A stretch of 64,000 nt of DNA, from positions 62,001 to 126,000 of the forward strand of contig CAOKWH010000002.1 in NCBI GenBank assembly GCA_948473085.1, in the 5' to 3' direction. The translations under genes were made by a program, and so were the position numbers. Of the stretch, positions 7,491 through 15,027 are shown piece by piece. This DNA is from an uncultured Clostridia bacterium (GTDB lineage Bacteria > Bacillota > Clostridia > Oscillospirales > Ruminococcaceae). Numbering within the stretch: the first letter of the stretch is position 1; every line of letters begins with the position of its first letter. A model generated the notes under the pieces. It worked only from the letters and a program-made list of their open reading frames with translations, had not been told where the DNA came from and did not search any database.

Positions 7491-7931
7491 ATGTCGCTGA
7501 CCAATCAGGAATATGAGGAACTTTCCAAACGCTATTCGAAAAATTCAAAAGCCATGATGAACATTCCCAAGGCCTTTATTATTGGCGGGCTGATTTGCGC
7601 CCTGGGCCAGGGGCTGATAGCCCTGTATACAGCCCTGGGCGTCCCGGAGGATCTGGCCCCCGGCGCCTGCAGCATGACATTGGTGCTGCTGTCGGCCCTG
7701 CTCACCGGTTTGGGGGTCTATGACAACATTGCCAAGCACGCCGGCGCCGGCACCCTGGTGCCCATCACCGGCTTTGCCAACGCCATGGTGTCCCCGGCGC
7801 TGGAATTTAAGAGCGAAGGGCTGATTTTGGGCGTTGGGGCCAAGATGTTTGCCATTGCCGGCCCGGTTATTGTGTACGGCCTGAGCGCCTCGGTGCTCTA
7901 TGGGCTTGTTATGGTCCTGCTGGGCCTGTAA
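7491..7931 (+). CDS. spoVAC: stage V sporulation protein AC
   Basis: Membrane subunit of the SpoVA channel that moves dipicolinic acid into the forespore and out at germination. The 146-residue protein has a polar start (YEELSKRYSKNSKAMMN), then four hydrophobic spans, with conserved GGLICALGQG and HAGAGTLVPITGFANAM. Length matches the family. The ATG at 7491 is preceded by AAAGGCGG. It heads the spoVAC-spoVAD-spoVAE operon, the minimal set usual in clostridia. Expression in the forespore is known for the family; no promoter was confirmed here. Confidence 0.95.
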   Translation: MSLTNQEYEELSKRYSKNSKAMMNIPKAFIIGGLICALGQGLIALYTALGVPEDLAPGACSMTLVLLSALLTGLGVYDNIAKHAGAGTLVPITGFANAMVSPALEFKSEGLILGVGAKMFAIAGPVIVYGLSASVLYGLVMVLLGL

Positions 7932-7945
7932 AGGAGGGGAGAACT

Positions 7946-8974
7946 ATGGCAAAAAAACTGGGAAAACAAACCTATGTGATGGATACCCCGCCTACCATTG
8001 CCGGCTTTGCGGCCATCGGCTCCAAAAAGGAGGGCGAAGGGCCGCTGGGGCAGTATTTTGATGTAATCAACTTTGACAGCACCTTCTCCCAGAAAACCTG
8101 GGAGAAGGCCGAGAGCAAGCTGGCCCATGACACAGTGGAGCTGGCGGTGAAAAAGGCGGGCCTTTCCTATCAGGATATTGACTGTATCTTTGCCGGCGAC
8201 CTGCTCAACCAGTGCATCGGCTCCACCTTTGGGGTGCGGGAGCTGGGCATCCCCTACCTGGGCATTTACGGGGCCTGCTCCACCATGGCCGAAGGGCTAA
8301 TGCTGGCGGCTTTTTTAGCCGATGGCGGCGGCATGCAGAACATCATTGCTTCCACGGCTTCCCACTTTTGTACGGCGGAGCGCCAGTACCGGTTCCCGCT
8401 GGAATACGGCGGCCAGCGCACCCCCACCAGCCAGTGGACCGTAACCGGCTCCGGCGCGGCAGTGGTGACAGCCGGGGGTGGCGCAGGGCCGTTTATCCGG
8501 GCGGCAACGGTGGGCACCATTGAGGATAAGGGCATTAAGGATGCTGCCAATATGGGGGCGGCAATGGCCCCGGCGGCAGCGGCCACCATCCAGCAGTTCT
8601 TTGCCGATACCGGCACCCGCCCGGAGGACTATGACCTCATCCTCACCGGGGATCTGGGCCAGGTGGGCAGCGACCTGCTGTACGAGCTCCTGCTGCGGGA
8701 GGATGTGGATATTAAATCCCGGCACACCGACTGCGGGCTGCTCATCTATGACCCGGATAAACAGGATGTCCACGCCGGGGCCTCGGGCTGCGGCTGCTGC
8801 GCCTCGGTGCTGTGCAGCTATATCCTGCCCTCGGTGGTGGCGGGCAGGCTGAAAAAGCTGCTGTTTATTGCCACCGGCGCGCTGCTCAGCCCCACCAGTA
8901 CCCAGCAGGGGGAGTCCATCCCCTCGGTGGCGCATCTGGTTTATATCACATCCGAACCGGGACAGGGGGTGTAA
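7946..8974 (+). CDS. spoVAD: stage V sporulation protein AD
   Basis: The soluble, dipicolinate-binding subunit of the SpoVA complex, with a thiolase-like fold. The 342-residue product shows the family stretches TPPTIAGFAAIGSKKEGEGP, GDLLNQCIGSTFG, YGACSTMAEG and TGDLGQVGSDLL, plus the cysteine-rich SGCGCCASVLCSYILP. It begins 14 bases after spoVAC with AAAGGAGGGG as ribosome site, and ends five bases before spoVAE. The arrangement implies one transcript and stoichiometric production. Confidence 0.96.
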   Translation: MAKKLGKQTYVMDTPPTIAGFAAIGSKKEGEGPLGQYFDVINFDSTFSQKTWEKAESKLAHDTVELAVKKAGLSYQDIDCIFAGDLLNQCIGSTFGVRELGIPYLGIYGACSTMAEGLMLAAFLADGGGMQNIIASTASHFCTAERQYRFPLEYGGQRTPTSQWTVTGSGAAVVTAGGGAGPFIRAATVGTIEDKGIKDAANMGAAMAPAAAATIQQFFADTGTRPEDYDLILTGDLGQVGSDLLYELLLREDVDIKSRHTDCGLLIYDPDKQDVHAGASGCGCCASVLCSYILPSVVAGRLKKLLFIATGALLSPTSTQQGESIPSVAHLVYITSEPGQGV

Positions 8975-8978
8975 CTGC

Positions 8979-9347
8979 ATGGACATGATTCTTCCCTATG
9001 TGTGGGCGTTTTTGGTGGGCGGCGCTATCTGCGCCGTGGGCCAGGTGCTCATCGACTTTACCAAACTGACCCCTGCCCGTATCCTGGTATCCTTTGTGGT
9101 GCTGGGGGTGCTGCTGGGGGCGCTGGGTATCTACCAGCCGCTTATCGATTTTGCCGGGGCCGGGGCCTCGGTGCCTCTCACCGGCTTTGGCGCCCTGCTG
9201 GCCAAGGGGGTGCGGGATGCCGTGGCGGAAAACGGCAATATTGGCATTCTCACCGGCGGGCTGATAGCCTCGGCCGGAGGCGTTACAGCCGCCATTGTCT
9301 GCGCCCTCTCGGTGGCGCTGGTGTTCCGCCCCAAGGATAAGGCATAA
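8979..9347 (+). CDS. spoVAE: stage V sporulation protein AE
   Basis: Third SpoVA subunit, a 122-residue membrane protein with four hydrophobic spans. Conserved stretches are GGAICAVGQVLIDFTKLTPA, YQPLIDFAGAGASVPLTGFG and GILTGGLIASAGG. The start at 8979 (MDMILPYVW) was chosen because the longer upstream frame overlaps spoVAD heavily; GGGGGTG precedes it. It resembles SpoVAC in its central loop, as known for this pair. A terminator follows at once. Confidence 0.94.
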   Translation: MDMILPYVWAFLVGGAICAVGQVLIDFTKLTPARILVSFVVLGVLLGALGIYQPLIDFAGAGASVPLTGFGALLAKGVRDAVAENGNIGILTGGLIASAGGVTAAIVCALSVALVFRPKDKA

Positions 9348-9377
9348 AAAAACAGCCCTCACAGGAGGGCTGTTTTT
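9345..9377. terminator. bidirectional terminator after spoVAE
   Basis: AACAGCCCTC-ACAG-GAGGGCTGTT with T-runs both ways; also serves the convergent gene ending at 9381. Confidence 0.9.
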
Positions 9378-9380
9378 CTC

Positions 9381-9917
9381 TTACAGGTTTTTGCCCAGCT
9401 GGAAAAACCGCTCCATCACAGCGGCATCCTCCCGGACTGCCCCCGCCGGATAGGCCGAGGCAAATTCGGCAAACAGCAGTTCCCAACCCAGGTGCTGGGC
9501 AATGCAGGCAAACTGCTCCTGAATCAGGCGGTATTCGCTGTCCCCCAGGGGTTCGGCCCCCACTGCAATGACACCGATTTTCTTGCCGCGGATGCCCTCC
9601 ATATTCGAGTAAATCCGGTCGATAAACAGCTTGAGCTGGGCCGAGATGTTCCACCAGTACACCGGCGAGCCAAAGACAATGCAGTCGGCTTCCAGCGCCT
9701 GTTCCATCAGGGCCGAAAAATCGTCCTTCTGCACACAGGCGCCGCCGTGGCTGTGGCAGTAGTCGCAGGCGATGCAGGGCTTGATGTTCAGCCGGGCGAC
9801 ATCCACATAGCGGACAGAGTGGGCGCCGGTTTCTTCTATTCCGCTTTCCAACTGCCGCAGCAGGGTGGCTGTGTTGCCCTTTGCCCGGGGGCTGCCGTTT
9901 AAAAGTAAAATGCTCAT
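9381..9917 (-). CDS. flavodoxin-fold NAD(P)H-dependent oxidoreductase
   Basis: A 178-residue FMN-binding protein of the NADPH-dependent FMN reductase/iron-sulfur flavoprotein type. The FMN phosphate loop is GSPRAKGNTATLL (8-20) and the isoalloxazine contact is GSPVYWWNISAQLK. A cysteine set CIACDYCHSHGGAC (about 53-66) could hold a [4Fe-4S] cluster as in iron-sulfur flavoproteins, though spacing should be compared with the family. ATG at 9917 follows AAGGAGAAAGG. The electron partner is unknown. It may be co-transcribed with the phosphoesterase upstream (25 bases). Confidence 0.83.
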   Translation of the reverse strand: MSILLLNGSPRAKGNTATLLRQLESGIEETGAHSVRYVDVARLNIKPCIACDYCHSHGGACVQKDDFSALMEQALEADCIVFGSPVYWWNISAQLKLFIDRIYSNMEGIRGKKIGVIAVGAEPLGDSEYRLIQEQFACIAQHLGWELLFAEFASAYPAGAVREDAAVMERFFQLGKNL

Positions 9918-9942
9918 GTTGCCTTTCTCCTTTTGTCCTGCT

Positions 9943-10452
9943 CTATTCGGTCAGGCCCATCCGGCGCTTAACCTCGTCAAATTCCAGCGGGCGGTAGCCG
10001 GTGCGCTCCAGGCTGACACAGCAGCTGTTGGAACTGGCATCGGCATAGGCCGGGTTGCCGTGGACATGCCCGAAGATGTTGCCATAGGGCATGTTCTGGT
10101 TGATGTACAGCGGCTCGTGGGAGAGCATCCAAAACCCGGCGTAGATGATGGGATAGTCATAGACCTCCTGAAAGCCGCAGTCCCGGTACCACTGGGGCGG
10201 ATGGCTGTCGTGGTTGCCCAGCACCAGCAGCTTGTTGCCCTGGAGCTGTCGGCAAATCTCGGCTGAGCGCTCCTTATTGTAAAAGGAAAAGTCCCCCAAA
10301 AGGAACACGGTGTCGTCCTGTTGCACCGTTTCGTTCCAAAGGCGGATGAGCTCTTTGTCCATCTCCTCCACCGTGGCAAAGGGCCGGTTTTCGTATGCAA
10401 TAATATTTTTGTGTCCAAAGTGGGTATCGGCAATAAAAAATACCTTGGGCAT
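9943..10452 (-). CDS. metallophosphoesterase
   Basis: Calcineurin-like phosphoesterase, 169 residues. The metal-binding motifs are D-x-H in DTHFGH, GDFSFYN, GNHDSHPP and FGHVHGNP. Length and motif spacing resemble phage-type and YfcE-like phosphodiesterases that act on nucleotides or small phosphoesters; the substrate is not predictable. Start ATG at 10452 follows GAAGGGGG; an upstream in-frame ATG lacks a site. Possible partner of the flavoprotein gene downstream. Confidence 0.85.
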   Translation of the reverse strand: MPKVFFIADTHFGHKNIIAYENRPFATVEEMDKELIRLWNETVQQDDTVFLLGDFSFYNKERSAEICRQLQGNKLLVLGNHDSHPPQWYRDCGFQEVYDYPIIYAGFWMLSHEPLYINQNMPYGNIFGHVHGNPAYADASSNSCCVSLERTGYRPLEFDEVKRRMGLTE

Positions 10453-10633
10453 GGGCAGTGTTCCCCCTTCTGCTTTTGATATATAGAATAGTACCATTTT
10501 ACACGCCAAATGACAATGGGTCGCTCCTACAAAACCGGAAATATTCCCCTGTTTTTATGGGGAAAGGGGGATTTTGTTCGTTATAGCTTGGCCTGCTGTT
10601 TGGCTGCGGGCATGGGGGCAGGCACACTGTAAA

Positions 10634-10662
10634 TTGACAAAGGCCAAAGGGAATGATATAAT
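10634..10662 (+). promoter_or_regulatory. consensus promoter of tRNA-Leu
   Basis: TTGACA, 17 bases, TATAAT, a perfect match to the sigma-A consensus, ending 42 bases before the tRNA. Confidence 0.88.
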
Positions 10663-10704
10663 AGCCAAAAGCAGCCGCTGATAGGCAGGTGGCTGCATAT
10701 AATT

Positions 10705-10789
10705 GCGGGTATGGCGGAATTGGCAGACGCGCCAGATTTAGGCTCTGGTGGAGCAATCCTTGCAGGTTCAAGCCCTGTTACCCGCACCA
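10705..10789 (+). tRNA. tRNA-Leu (anticodon UAG), CCA encoded
   Basis: An 85-base cloverleaf with acceptor GCGGGTA/TACCCGC, D-loop GGCGGAATTGGCAGACGC, anticodon stem CCAGA/TCTGG around TTTAGGC (anticodon TAG, reading CUN leucine codons), the long class II variable arm TGGAGCAATCCTTG, and T-loop GGTTCAAGCCC. The CCA tail is encoded. A consensus promoter lies upstream and a terminator just downstream, so it is a single-gene unit. Confidence 0.97.
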
Positions 10790-10799
10790 AGTGGCGGCA

Positions 10800-10840
10800 A
10801 ACCGAACTTTTTCCTATCTGGGAAGGGGTTCGGTTTTTTC
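10800..10840 (+). terminator. terminator of tRNA-Leu
   Basis: AACCGAAC (10800-10807) pairs with GTTCGGTT (10828-10835), followed by a T-run. Confidence 0.88.
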
Positions 10841-11164
10841 TCTGTTCCGGGAAAATAAAGAGGGTGTGGTGTTGTTGTGGATAACGCCTCTGTCTTTACT
10901 CTGCGCTGCCGGGATTTTTTGGCTGTGCTGTTTCTCTGTCTGGGTCTGAGCTGTATCCAGCGGCTTTTGCCGCTGGCCTACCGTTATTCCGTAGCGGGTT
11001 GGTGGGGCCGGCCGGAAGAAAAAGGCGTTTTTTTGGGGAGAACCCCCTCCCTGCACCGGACAATAGGGAGAAGGCCTTGTTTTTTCGCCTACCTGGCCGA
11101 AAAAATAGGGTAGAACCATACCATAACCCAGTTTGTGTTCCCCAGGGAAAGGAGGGCGGAAAAG
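10841..11164. other. intergenic region, nothing recognised
   Basis: About 320 bases. A short frame starting at the GTG near 10877 has no ribosome site or family resemblance. A weak hairpin TTTTTTCG/CGAAAAAA lies near 11084-11107. Confidence 0.5.
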
Positions 11165-11944
11165 ATGAGTGGAATGTCCATCCCGGCAGTTCCCCCAGCT
11201 CAAACGATGCAAAAACTCCAATTGAACCCAACAGCCCAGGAGGAGGCCGACCGCCAGGCGGCCCAGACCTCTGCCGAGGGCCGGGAGATTGTCCGCCAGA
11301 GCGATTCCTTTTCCTTCTCCCAGGAGGATGAGGCCTCCTCCCTGCTGGAACGCATGATAGAGGCTCAGAAAAAGGCCAAGGAACAGAAGGAGAAGTTCCG
11401 CATCCCCCAAAATACACGGTATGGCGACCGTGCCATTGAGGCCTATGCGCGTCTGGCCCGGGCCCGCCGCCAGACCGATGTCAGCGCTGCCGCCAGCTAT
11501 GCCCGGCGGCAGATTTCCCAGCTGAAGGTCGCCAAGCGTCGGGACATTAAAAATGCCGACCGCATCCAGGCCACCATCAACCAGCTGCAAAAGGCAGTGA
11601 CCCGGGCAGGGAAGAAAAAGCGCGACCTGGAACGGGAGCAGCTCACCGAGGTGCGCCGCCGCCGGATGGAGGAAAAGAAGAATTTCCGGGAGGCCCGGCG
11701 TCTGCGCCAGGAGCTGCGCCGCAAGCAGGCGCTGCGCTTCATCCGGGAAAAGGGGTACATCAAGGAGGCGGAGATTGATAACCGCCACCAGGAGCAGATG
11801 GCTATTGCCCGGGCTGAGTACCAGGCCCAGCTGGAAAAGCTGGGCGCCGCTGGCGACACCCCTGCTGTGCAGCAGTATGTTGCCCAGATGGCCGCCGATG
11901 GTTCCGCCCCCATGCCCACACCGGAATTGAGTATTGAAGCATAA
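11165..11944 (+). CDS. coiled-coil protein of unknown function
   Basis: A 259-residue, highly charged protein with no recognised family. The N-terminal 60 residues are polar and low in structure (MSGMSIPAVPPAQTMQ); residues about 60-240 are very rich in Arg, Lys, Glu, Gln and Ala and look like a long helical coiled coil, including NADRIQATINQLQKAV and EVRRRRMEEKKNFREARRLR. There is no signal peptide or membrane segment. ATG at 11165 follows AAAGGAGGG; the next upstream ATG lacks a site. It is a single-gene unit closed by a terminator. A cytoskeletal, nucleoid or spore structural role is possible but unsupported. Confidence 0.7.
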   Translation: MSGMSIPAVPPAQTMQKLQLNPTAQEEADRQAAQTSAEGREIVRQSDSFSFSQEDEASSLLERMIEAQKKAKEQKEKFRIPQNTRYGDRAIEAYARLARARRQTDVSAAASYARRQISQLKVAKRRDIKNADRIQATINQLQKAVTRAGKKKRDLEREQLTEVRRRRMEEKKNFREARRLRQELRRKQALRFIREKGYIKEAEIDNRHQEQMAIARAEYQAQLEKLGAAGDTPAVQQYVAQMAADGSAPMPTPELSIEA

Positions 11945-11953
11945 AGAGAAATA

Positions 11954-11997
11954 ACCGCCTGCTCCCCAAAGACCGGGATGCGGGTGGTGTTTTTTTA
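11954..11997 (+). terminator. terminator after the coiled-coil gene
   Basis: A GC-rich imperfect stem (ACCGCCTGC with GCGGGTGGT plus CCC/GGG) followed by seven Ts. Confidence 0.75.
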
Positions 11998-12234
11998 TAT
12001 TTTCCTCGGGAGTATGGGCGGGGCCAGGCCCGGTTGCTGGCACGGGCTGTTACAGTTTTTTTACAATATTCCTATTCTTTTTCTGTATAGGGCAAAATGG
12101 TGCAGGGATACAGGGCAGATATGGCACAGATAGAGTAAGAGGGGTTTTGGAGTGTTGGCTGGGCTGTGTTTGCAGGTGGTTTGTCCCTGTCTGCGCCGGT
12201 TAGCAGGGGAAAACAGGAGGAGGGGGTGCTTTTT

Positions 12235-14292
12235 ATGAAGTGGAACAGGCTTTCTTTGGGTTTGGCAGCGGCGCTGCTGCTGGCTGTAAGCGGCTGTACG
12301 CCGCAGGGGGATACAAAGCCGGGGCAGGAATCCTTAGGCGCTGTGAGCTGTGAGCTGCCCAACGGCTGGCAGGCCGGTGACTTTGTCATGGCTGGCTTTG
12401 ACCGGGACAGCCCCGGGGATTTGGGCTATCGTGTTACAATGGACGAGCAGCAGCTTGCCCGGTTTGCCGGCCTGCTCCGGCCGGAGAGCTGGCAGGAGCT
12501 GCCAGCTCCCGCCCAACACGGCCTTAACAACTGTATTTCGGTGACAGATGGGGTCGGGCGGGTTGTTGCAGTGCTGGAGGGCGGCGGGCTCGGCGCTGTA
12601 ATTATCCTGGATGGGCCGGATATGGAGGGAAAACTGGCCTATACAGCCCCCGCCCAGGTGGCGGAGGATGCAACAAAACTGTGCAGCGAGCTAAGGGCAC
12701 AGCTGGAACAGAGCCCGGCCCAGCGGGAACCGGAGCCGCTGCGGCAGGTTTCGGCCGGCCTGCTGCGGGAAGCAGAACCGTTTGGGCAGGCTGCCGGGTT
12801 TTCCATCTATCTGCGCGGGCAGGACGGCGCCTTTTGTTCCGAGTGGAGTTATGATGGCACCCACAAAACCGGGGAGGTGATTGCCGCCCGCCCCGGAGAG
12901 GCCGGATACATCCTGGGCCGGTACGACACCGACCGGGACCAGTGGGGCACCCTGAGCCCGCTGGGTGATGGGCTAATCTGCTTTAACAACTATCAGGAGC
13001 TGGTGTTTATTGATACCGAAAGCTGGCAGGACACCGGCCTGGTGCTGGACTTTCAGATGCCGCCCGAACCCAACTGCCGCATTTCCAGCGTGGCCCGGGA
13101 TTGGAGCAGCGGGGAGCTAATTGTGCTCTATCAGACCTCCAGCTATGAGGTGAGCCCCGACGGGATAGTGCGGCCATGGCTGGCCTATGATAACTGCGAG
13201 ATTGGGGCACAGGATGCGCATATGGAGTTCCAGCTCTTTGACAGCCAGGGGCGTTTTCTGCGCCGGGTTGTAACCGGGCTGGAACCCCGGGGCCTGAATG
13301 ATGTGGCCGACTGCCTGCCAAACCGCTATCGGGACGGAAAGGTCACCTTTCTGCATAAGGACTATTTGGCCATGTTGGTAACCTATGATTTGGCCACGGG
13401 CGAAACCACCGTTCTAAATTGCCACAGCGCCCTGCTGACCAACGATGTGGAGCTGATATACCACTGGGACTATCAGGAAAACAACCCCAATGACATCTTC
13501 CGGTACCAGTGGTATGAGCTGGGCGAGGAGGTGGCTGCCCTGACACTGGAGGAGGGGGCGGACAGCCTTACCATGGCTTTGGAATTTATGCCGGAGCCGC
13601 TGCAGCTTGTCAGCATCGACCCGGAGAACCGCACCGCAGTGCTGACCCACCGGGGTTTATTCTTCCACAAGCTGAATTTTAACGCCGGGACGGCTGTGCT
13701 GGACTATGCCTATCCCCAGGAGGAACTGGGGGAACCGGTGCTTGCCAGCCGGGACGGCCGGTATCAGCTCTACCGGCTCAGCGCCTTTAGTGTAGCGGAG
13801 ATGTCCTCCGAGGAGATTGTGGCCAAAGATACCCAAACAGGGGAGTTTGTCCGCCTGGGGATGCTTGGCAATACAGAGCTGATGACCGTTACAGGGCAGT
13901 ACCAGCTGATTGCTTTTGACCCCGGCCAGCTGAAAGCATGCAGCCTGGCGGACGGGGAGTGGCGCTGCCCCCTGCCGGCGTATGCCGCCGATGCAGAGGA
14001 TTCCATACGGCGCAGGGTGCTCCATGTCCTGTACGATGCCGAAAATGAGTGGATTCTTGTCCTGTCCGCCGACCGGTTCGACCCCTTTGGGCCGGATTTT
14101 ACCAGCGAGATGGCTGGCACGATGCGATTGGAGGTTTACCGGGAGGACTGGGCACTGGTCCGGGCCATTGACACCGGCATCACGCCGCCCTACAGCCTCA
14201 AAACCTATGGTGCTTATAGTCCCAAGGTGCGCCTGAAGCAGCCGGGGCAGCTGTGGTTGGATGACAGCGCCGTGGTGGACTATTTGGATTAA
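12235..14292 (+). CDS. large lipoprotein, function unknown
   Basis: A 685-residue secreted lipoprotein. The N-terminus MKWNRLSLGLAAALLLAVSG-C is a lipoprotein signal with lipobox AVSGC. The mature part has many short alternating beta-like stretches with aromatic and acidic residues (LYQTSSYEVSPDGIV, YDLATGETTVLNC, RYQLYRLSAFSVAEMS), which suggests a beta-propeller-like fold, but no named family is recognised. The ATG at 12235 follows AGGAGGAGGGGG. It stands alone between the coiled-coil gene and the repeat cluster. The role may be surface binding or sensing. Confidence 0.75.
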   Translation: MKWNRLSLGLAAALLLAVSGCTPQGDTKPGQESLGAVSCELPNGWQAGDFVMAGFDRDSPGDLGYRVTMDEQQLARFAGLLRPESWQELPAPAQHGLNNCISVTDGVGRVVAVLEGGGLGAVIILDGPDMEGKLAYTAPAQVAEDATKLCSELRAQLEQSPAQREPEPLRQVSAGLLREAEPFGQAAGFSIYLRGQDGAFCSEWSYDGTHKTGEVIAARPGEAGYILGRYDTDRDQWGTLSPLGDGLICFNNYQELVFIDTESWQDTGLVLDFQMPPEPNCRISSVARDWSSGELIVLYQTSSYEVSPDGIVRPWLAYDNCEIGAQDAHMEFQLFDSQGRFLRRVVTGLEPRGLNDVADCLPNRYRDGKVTFLHKDYLAMLVTYDLATGETTVLNCHSALLTNDVELIYHWDYQENNPNDIFRYQWYELGEEVAALTLEEGADSLTMALEFMPEPLQLVSIDPENRTAVLTHRGLFFHKLNFNAGTAVLDYAYPQEELGEPVLASRDGRYQLYRLSAFSVAEMSSEEIVAKDTQTGEFVRLGMLGNTELMTVTGQYQLIAFDPGQLKACSLADGEWRCPLPAYAADAEDSIRRRVLHVLYDAENEWILVLSADRFDPFGPDFTSEMAGTMRLEVYREDWALVRAIDTGITPPYSLKTYGAYSPKVRLKQPGQLWLDDSAVVDYLD

Positions 14293-14397
14293 AACAAGGC
14301 CCTGTTCTGCCAACCGGCCGGGTTCCGCTCTAAAAATGGTTACAGAATCCGCCGTAATAACAGCGGGGGTAGCTGCTATACTATCCCTAAACATATT
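14293..14397 (+). other. spacer with an orphan extended -10 promoter
   Basis: TGCTATACT at 14374-14382 points into the repeat cluster, and no gene follows until 15028. It may drive a non-coding transcript through the hairpins or serve the gene at 15028. Confidence 0.4.
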
Positions 14398-14478
14398 GTA
14401 TTGCGAAATTCTAAGGGTTCTTTTCCTGCTCCTTATGGGGCAACCGATTTGCTGTTGCTGCGCAGAACACCCCTCTAT

Positions 14479-14566
14479 CAAAAGAAGGGAAGTTTGTGGG
14501 GGGGACCATATGGTTCCCTGCCACATGAGAGGGAGCGTAAGCGAACGGATACCCCGCCGCAGCGGA
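14479..14566 (+). repeat. repeat module A, copy 1
   Basis: Begins ATCAAAAGAAGGGAAGTTTG and includes CCATATGG and GAGGGAGCGTAAGCGAACGG. Nearly identical to 51757-51846; diverged copies at about 14923-15000 and 52043-52115. Confidence 0.85.
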
Positions 14567-14600
14567 ATACCATATCGCCCGGAAACGGGCGATATGGTAT
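14567..14600. repeat. F hairpin, copy 1 (loop GAAA)
   Basis: Perfect 15-base arms ATACCATATCGCCCG/CGGGCGATATGGTAT around GAAA. The second copy (51847-51880) has the same arms but the reverse-complement loop TTTC. Confidence 0.95.
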
Positions 14601-14638
14601 AATAACGATAAAATCGTTATTATACCAGCTATTTAAAA

Positions 14639-14671
14639 TATACCACGACGGCGCTTTGCGCCTGTGGTATA
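14639..14671. repeat. G hairpin, copy 1
   Basis: TATACCAC and GTGGTATA arms enclose an inner GGCGC-TTT-GCGCC stem. Followed directly by an H hairpin that shares its TATA. Confidence 0.9.
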
Positions 14672-14700
14672 ATAACGACAAAGCCGTTATTATACAGGAT

Positions 14701-14750
14701 TTAAAAGGCCCTTTTTCTCGCCCCTTGCGGGGCAACCGAAAAAGATAGCC
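14701..14750. repeat. B hairpin, copy 1
   Basis: CTTTTTC...GAAAAAG outer arms and GCCCC-TTGC-GGGGC inner arms with a CAACC bulge. Matches 51529-51575. Confidence 0.88.
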
Positions 14751-14753
14751 AAT

Positions 14754-14783
14754 TATACCATTCCGCTATCGCTTCATGGTATA
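14754..14783. repeat. D hairpin, copy 1
   Basis: TATACCAT...ATGGTATA, near-identical to 51580-51609; one loop base differs. Confidence 0.9.
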
Positions 14784-14820
14784 ATAACGACAAAGTCGTT
14801 ATTATACAGACTATCTAAAA

Positions 14821-14853
14821 TATACCACAACGGCGCTTTGCGCCTGTGGTATA
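14821..14853. repeat. G hairpin, copy 2
   Basis: Same as 14639-14671 with one or two loop changes, again followed by an H hairpin. Confidence 0.9.
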
Positions 14854-15027
14854 ATAACCGCAAAGCGGTTATTAAAACAATATCTGAACGGCATTCTGCG
14901 CCTATACTATTCTATAATAAGCAGCAAAAGGGGGTGTTTGTGGGGAAACCGTCCGGTTCCCTGTTGCATGAAAATGCGCGAAAACAGATGCCATATCGAT
15001 AAAACCCAAATGAATGAGAAGGCGGCG

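Larger units (their letters stand above)
14398..15000. repeat. palindromic repeat cluster 1
   Basis: About 600 non-coding bases built from short modules that recur at 51484-52232. Order: a diverged B-like hairpin (about 14398-14455), module A (14479-14566), F hairpin, then alternating hairpins of the TATACCA...TGGTATA type and short H hairpins with the shape TATAATAAC-x-AAA-x-GTTATTATA. H copies lie at 14598-14624, 14668-14694, 14780-14806 and 14850-14873. A partial A-like copy (about 14923-15000) runs up to the gene at 15028. Looks like nested non-autonomous elements or a structured RNA locus; no transposase is present. Confidence 0.85.

Noticed and set aside
10877..11113. A 78-codon plus-strand frame after tRNA-Leu
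   Set aside because: GTG start without a ribosome site, odd composition, no family resemblance.
10814..12043. A 409-codon minus-strand frame over the coiled-coil gene
   Set aside because: Antisense shadow of a gene with a strong ribosome site and terminator; it would also run through the tRNA-Leu terminator.
14398..15000. CRISPR array
   Set aside because: The repeats are palindromes of several kinds with no constant repeat-spacer period and no cas genes.
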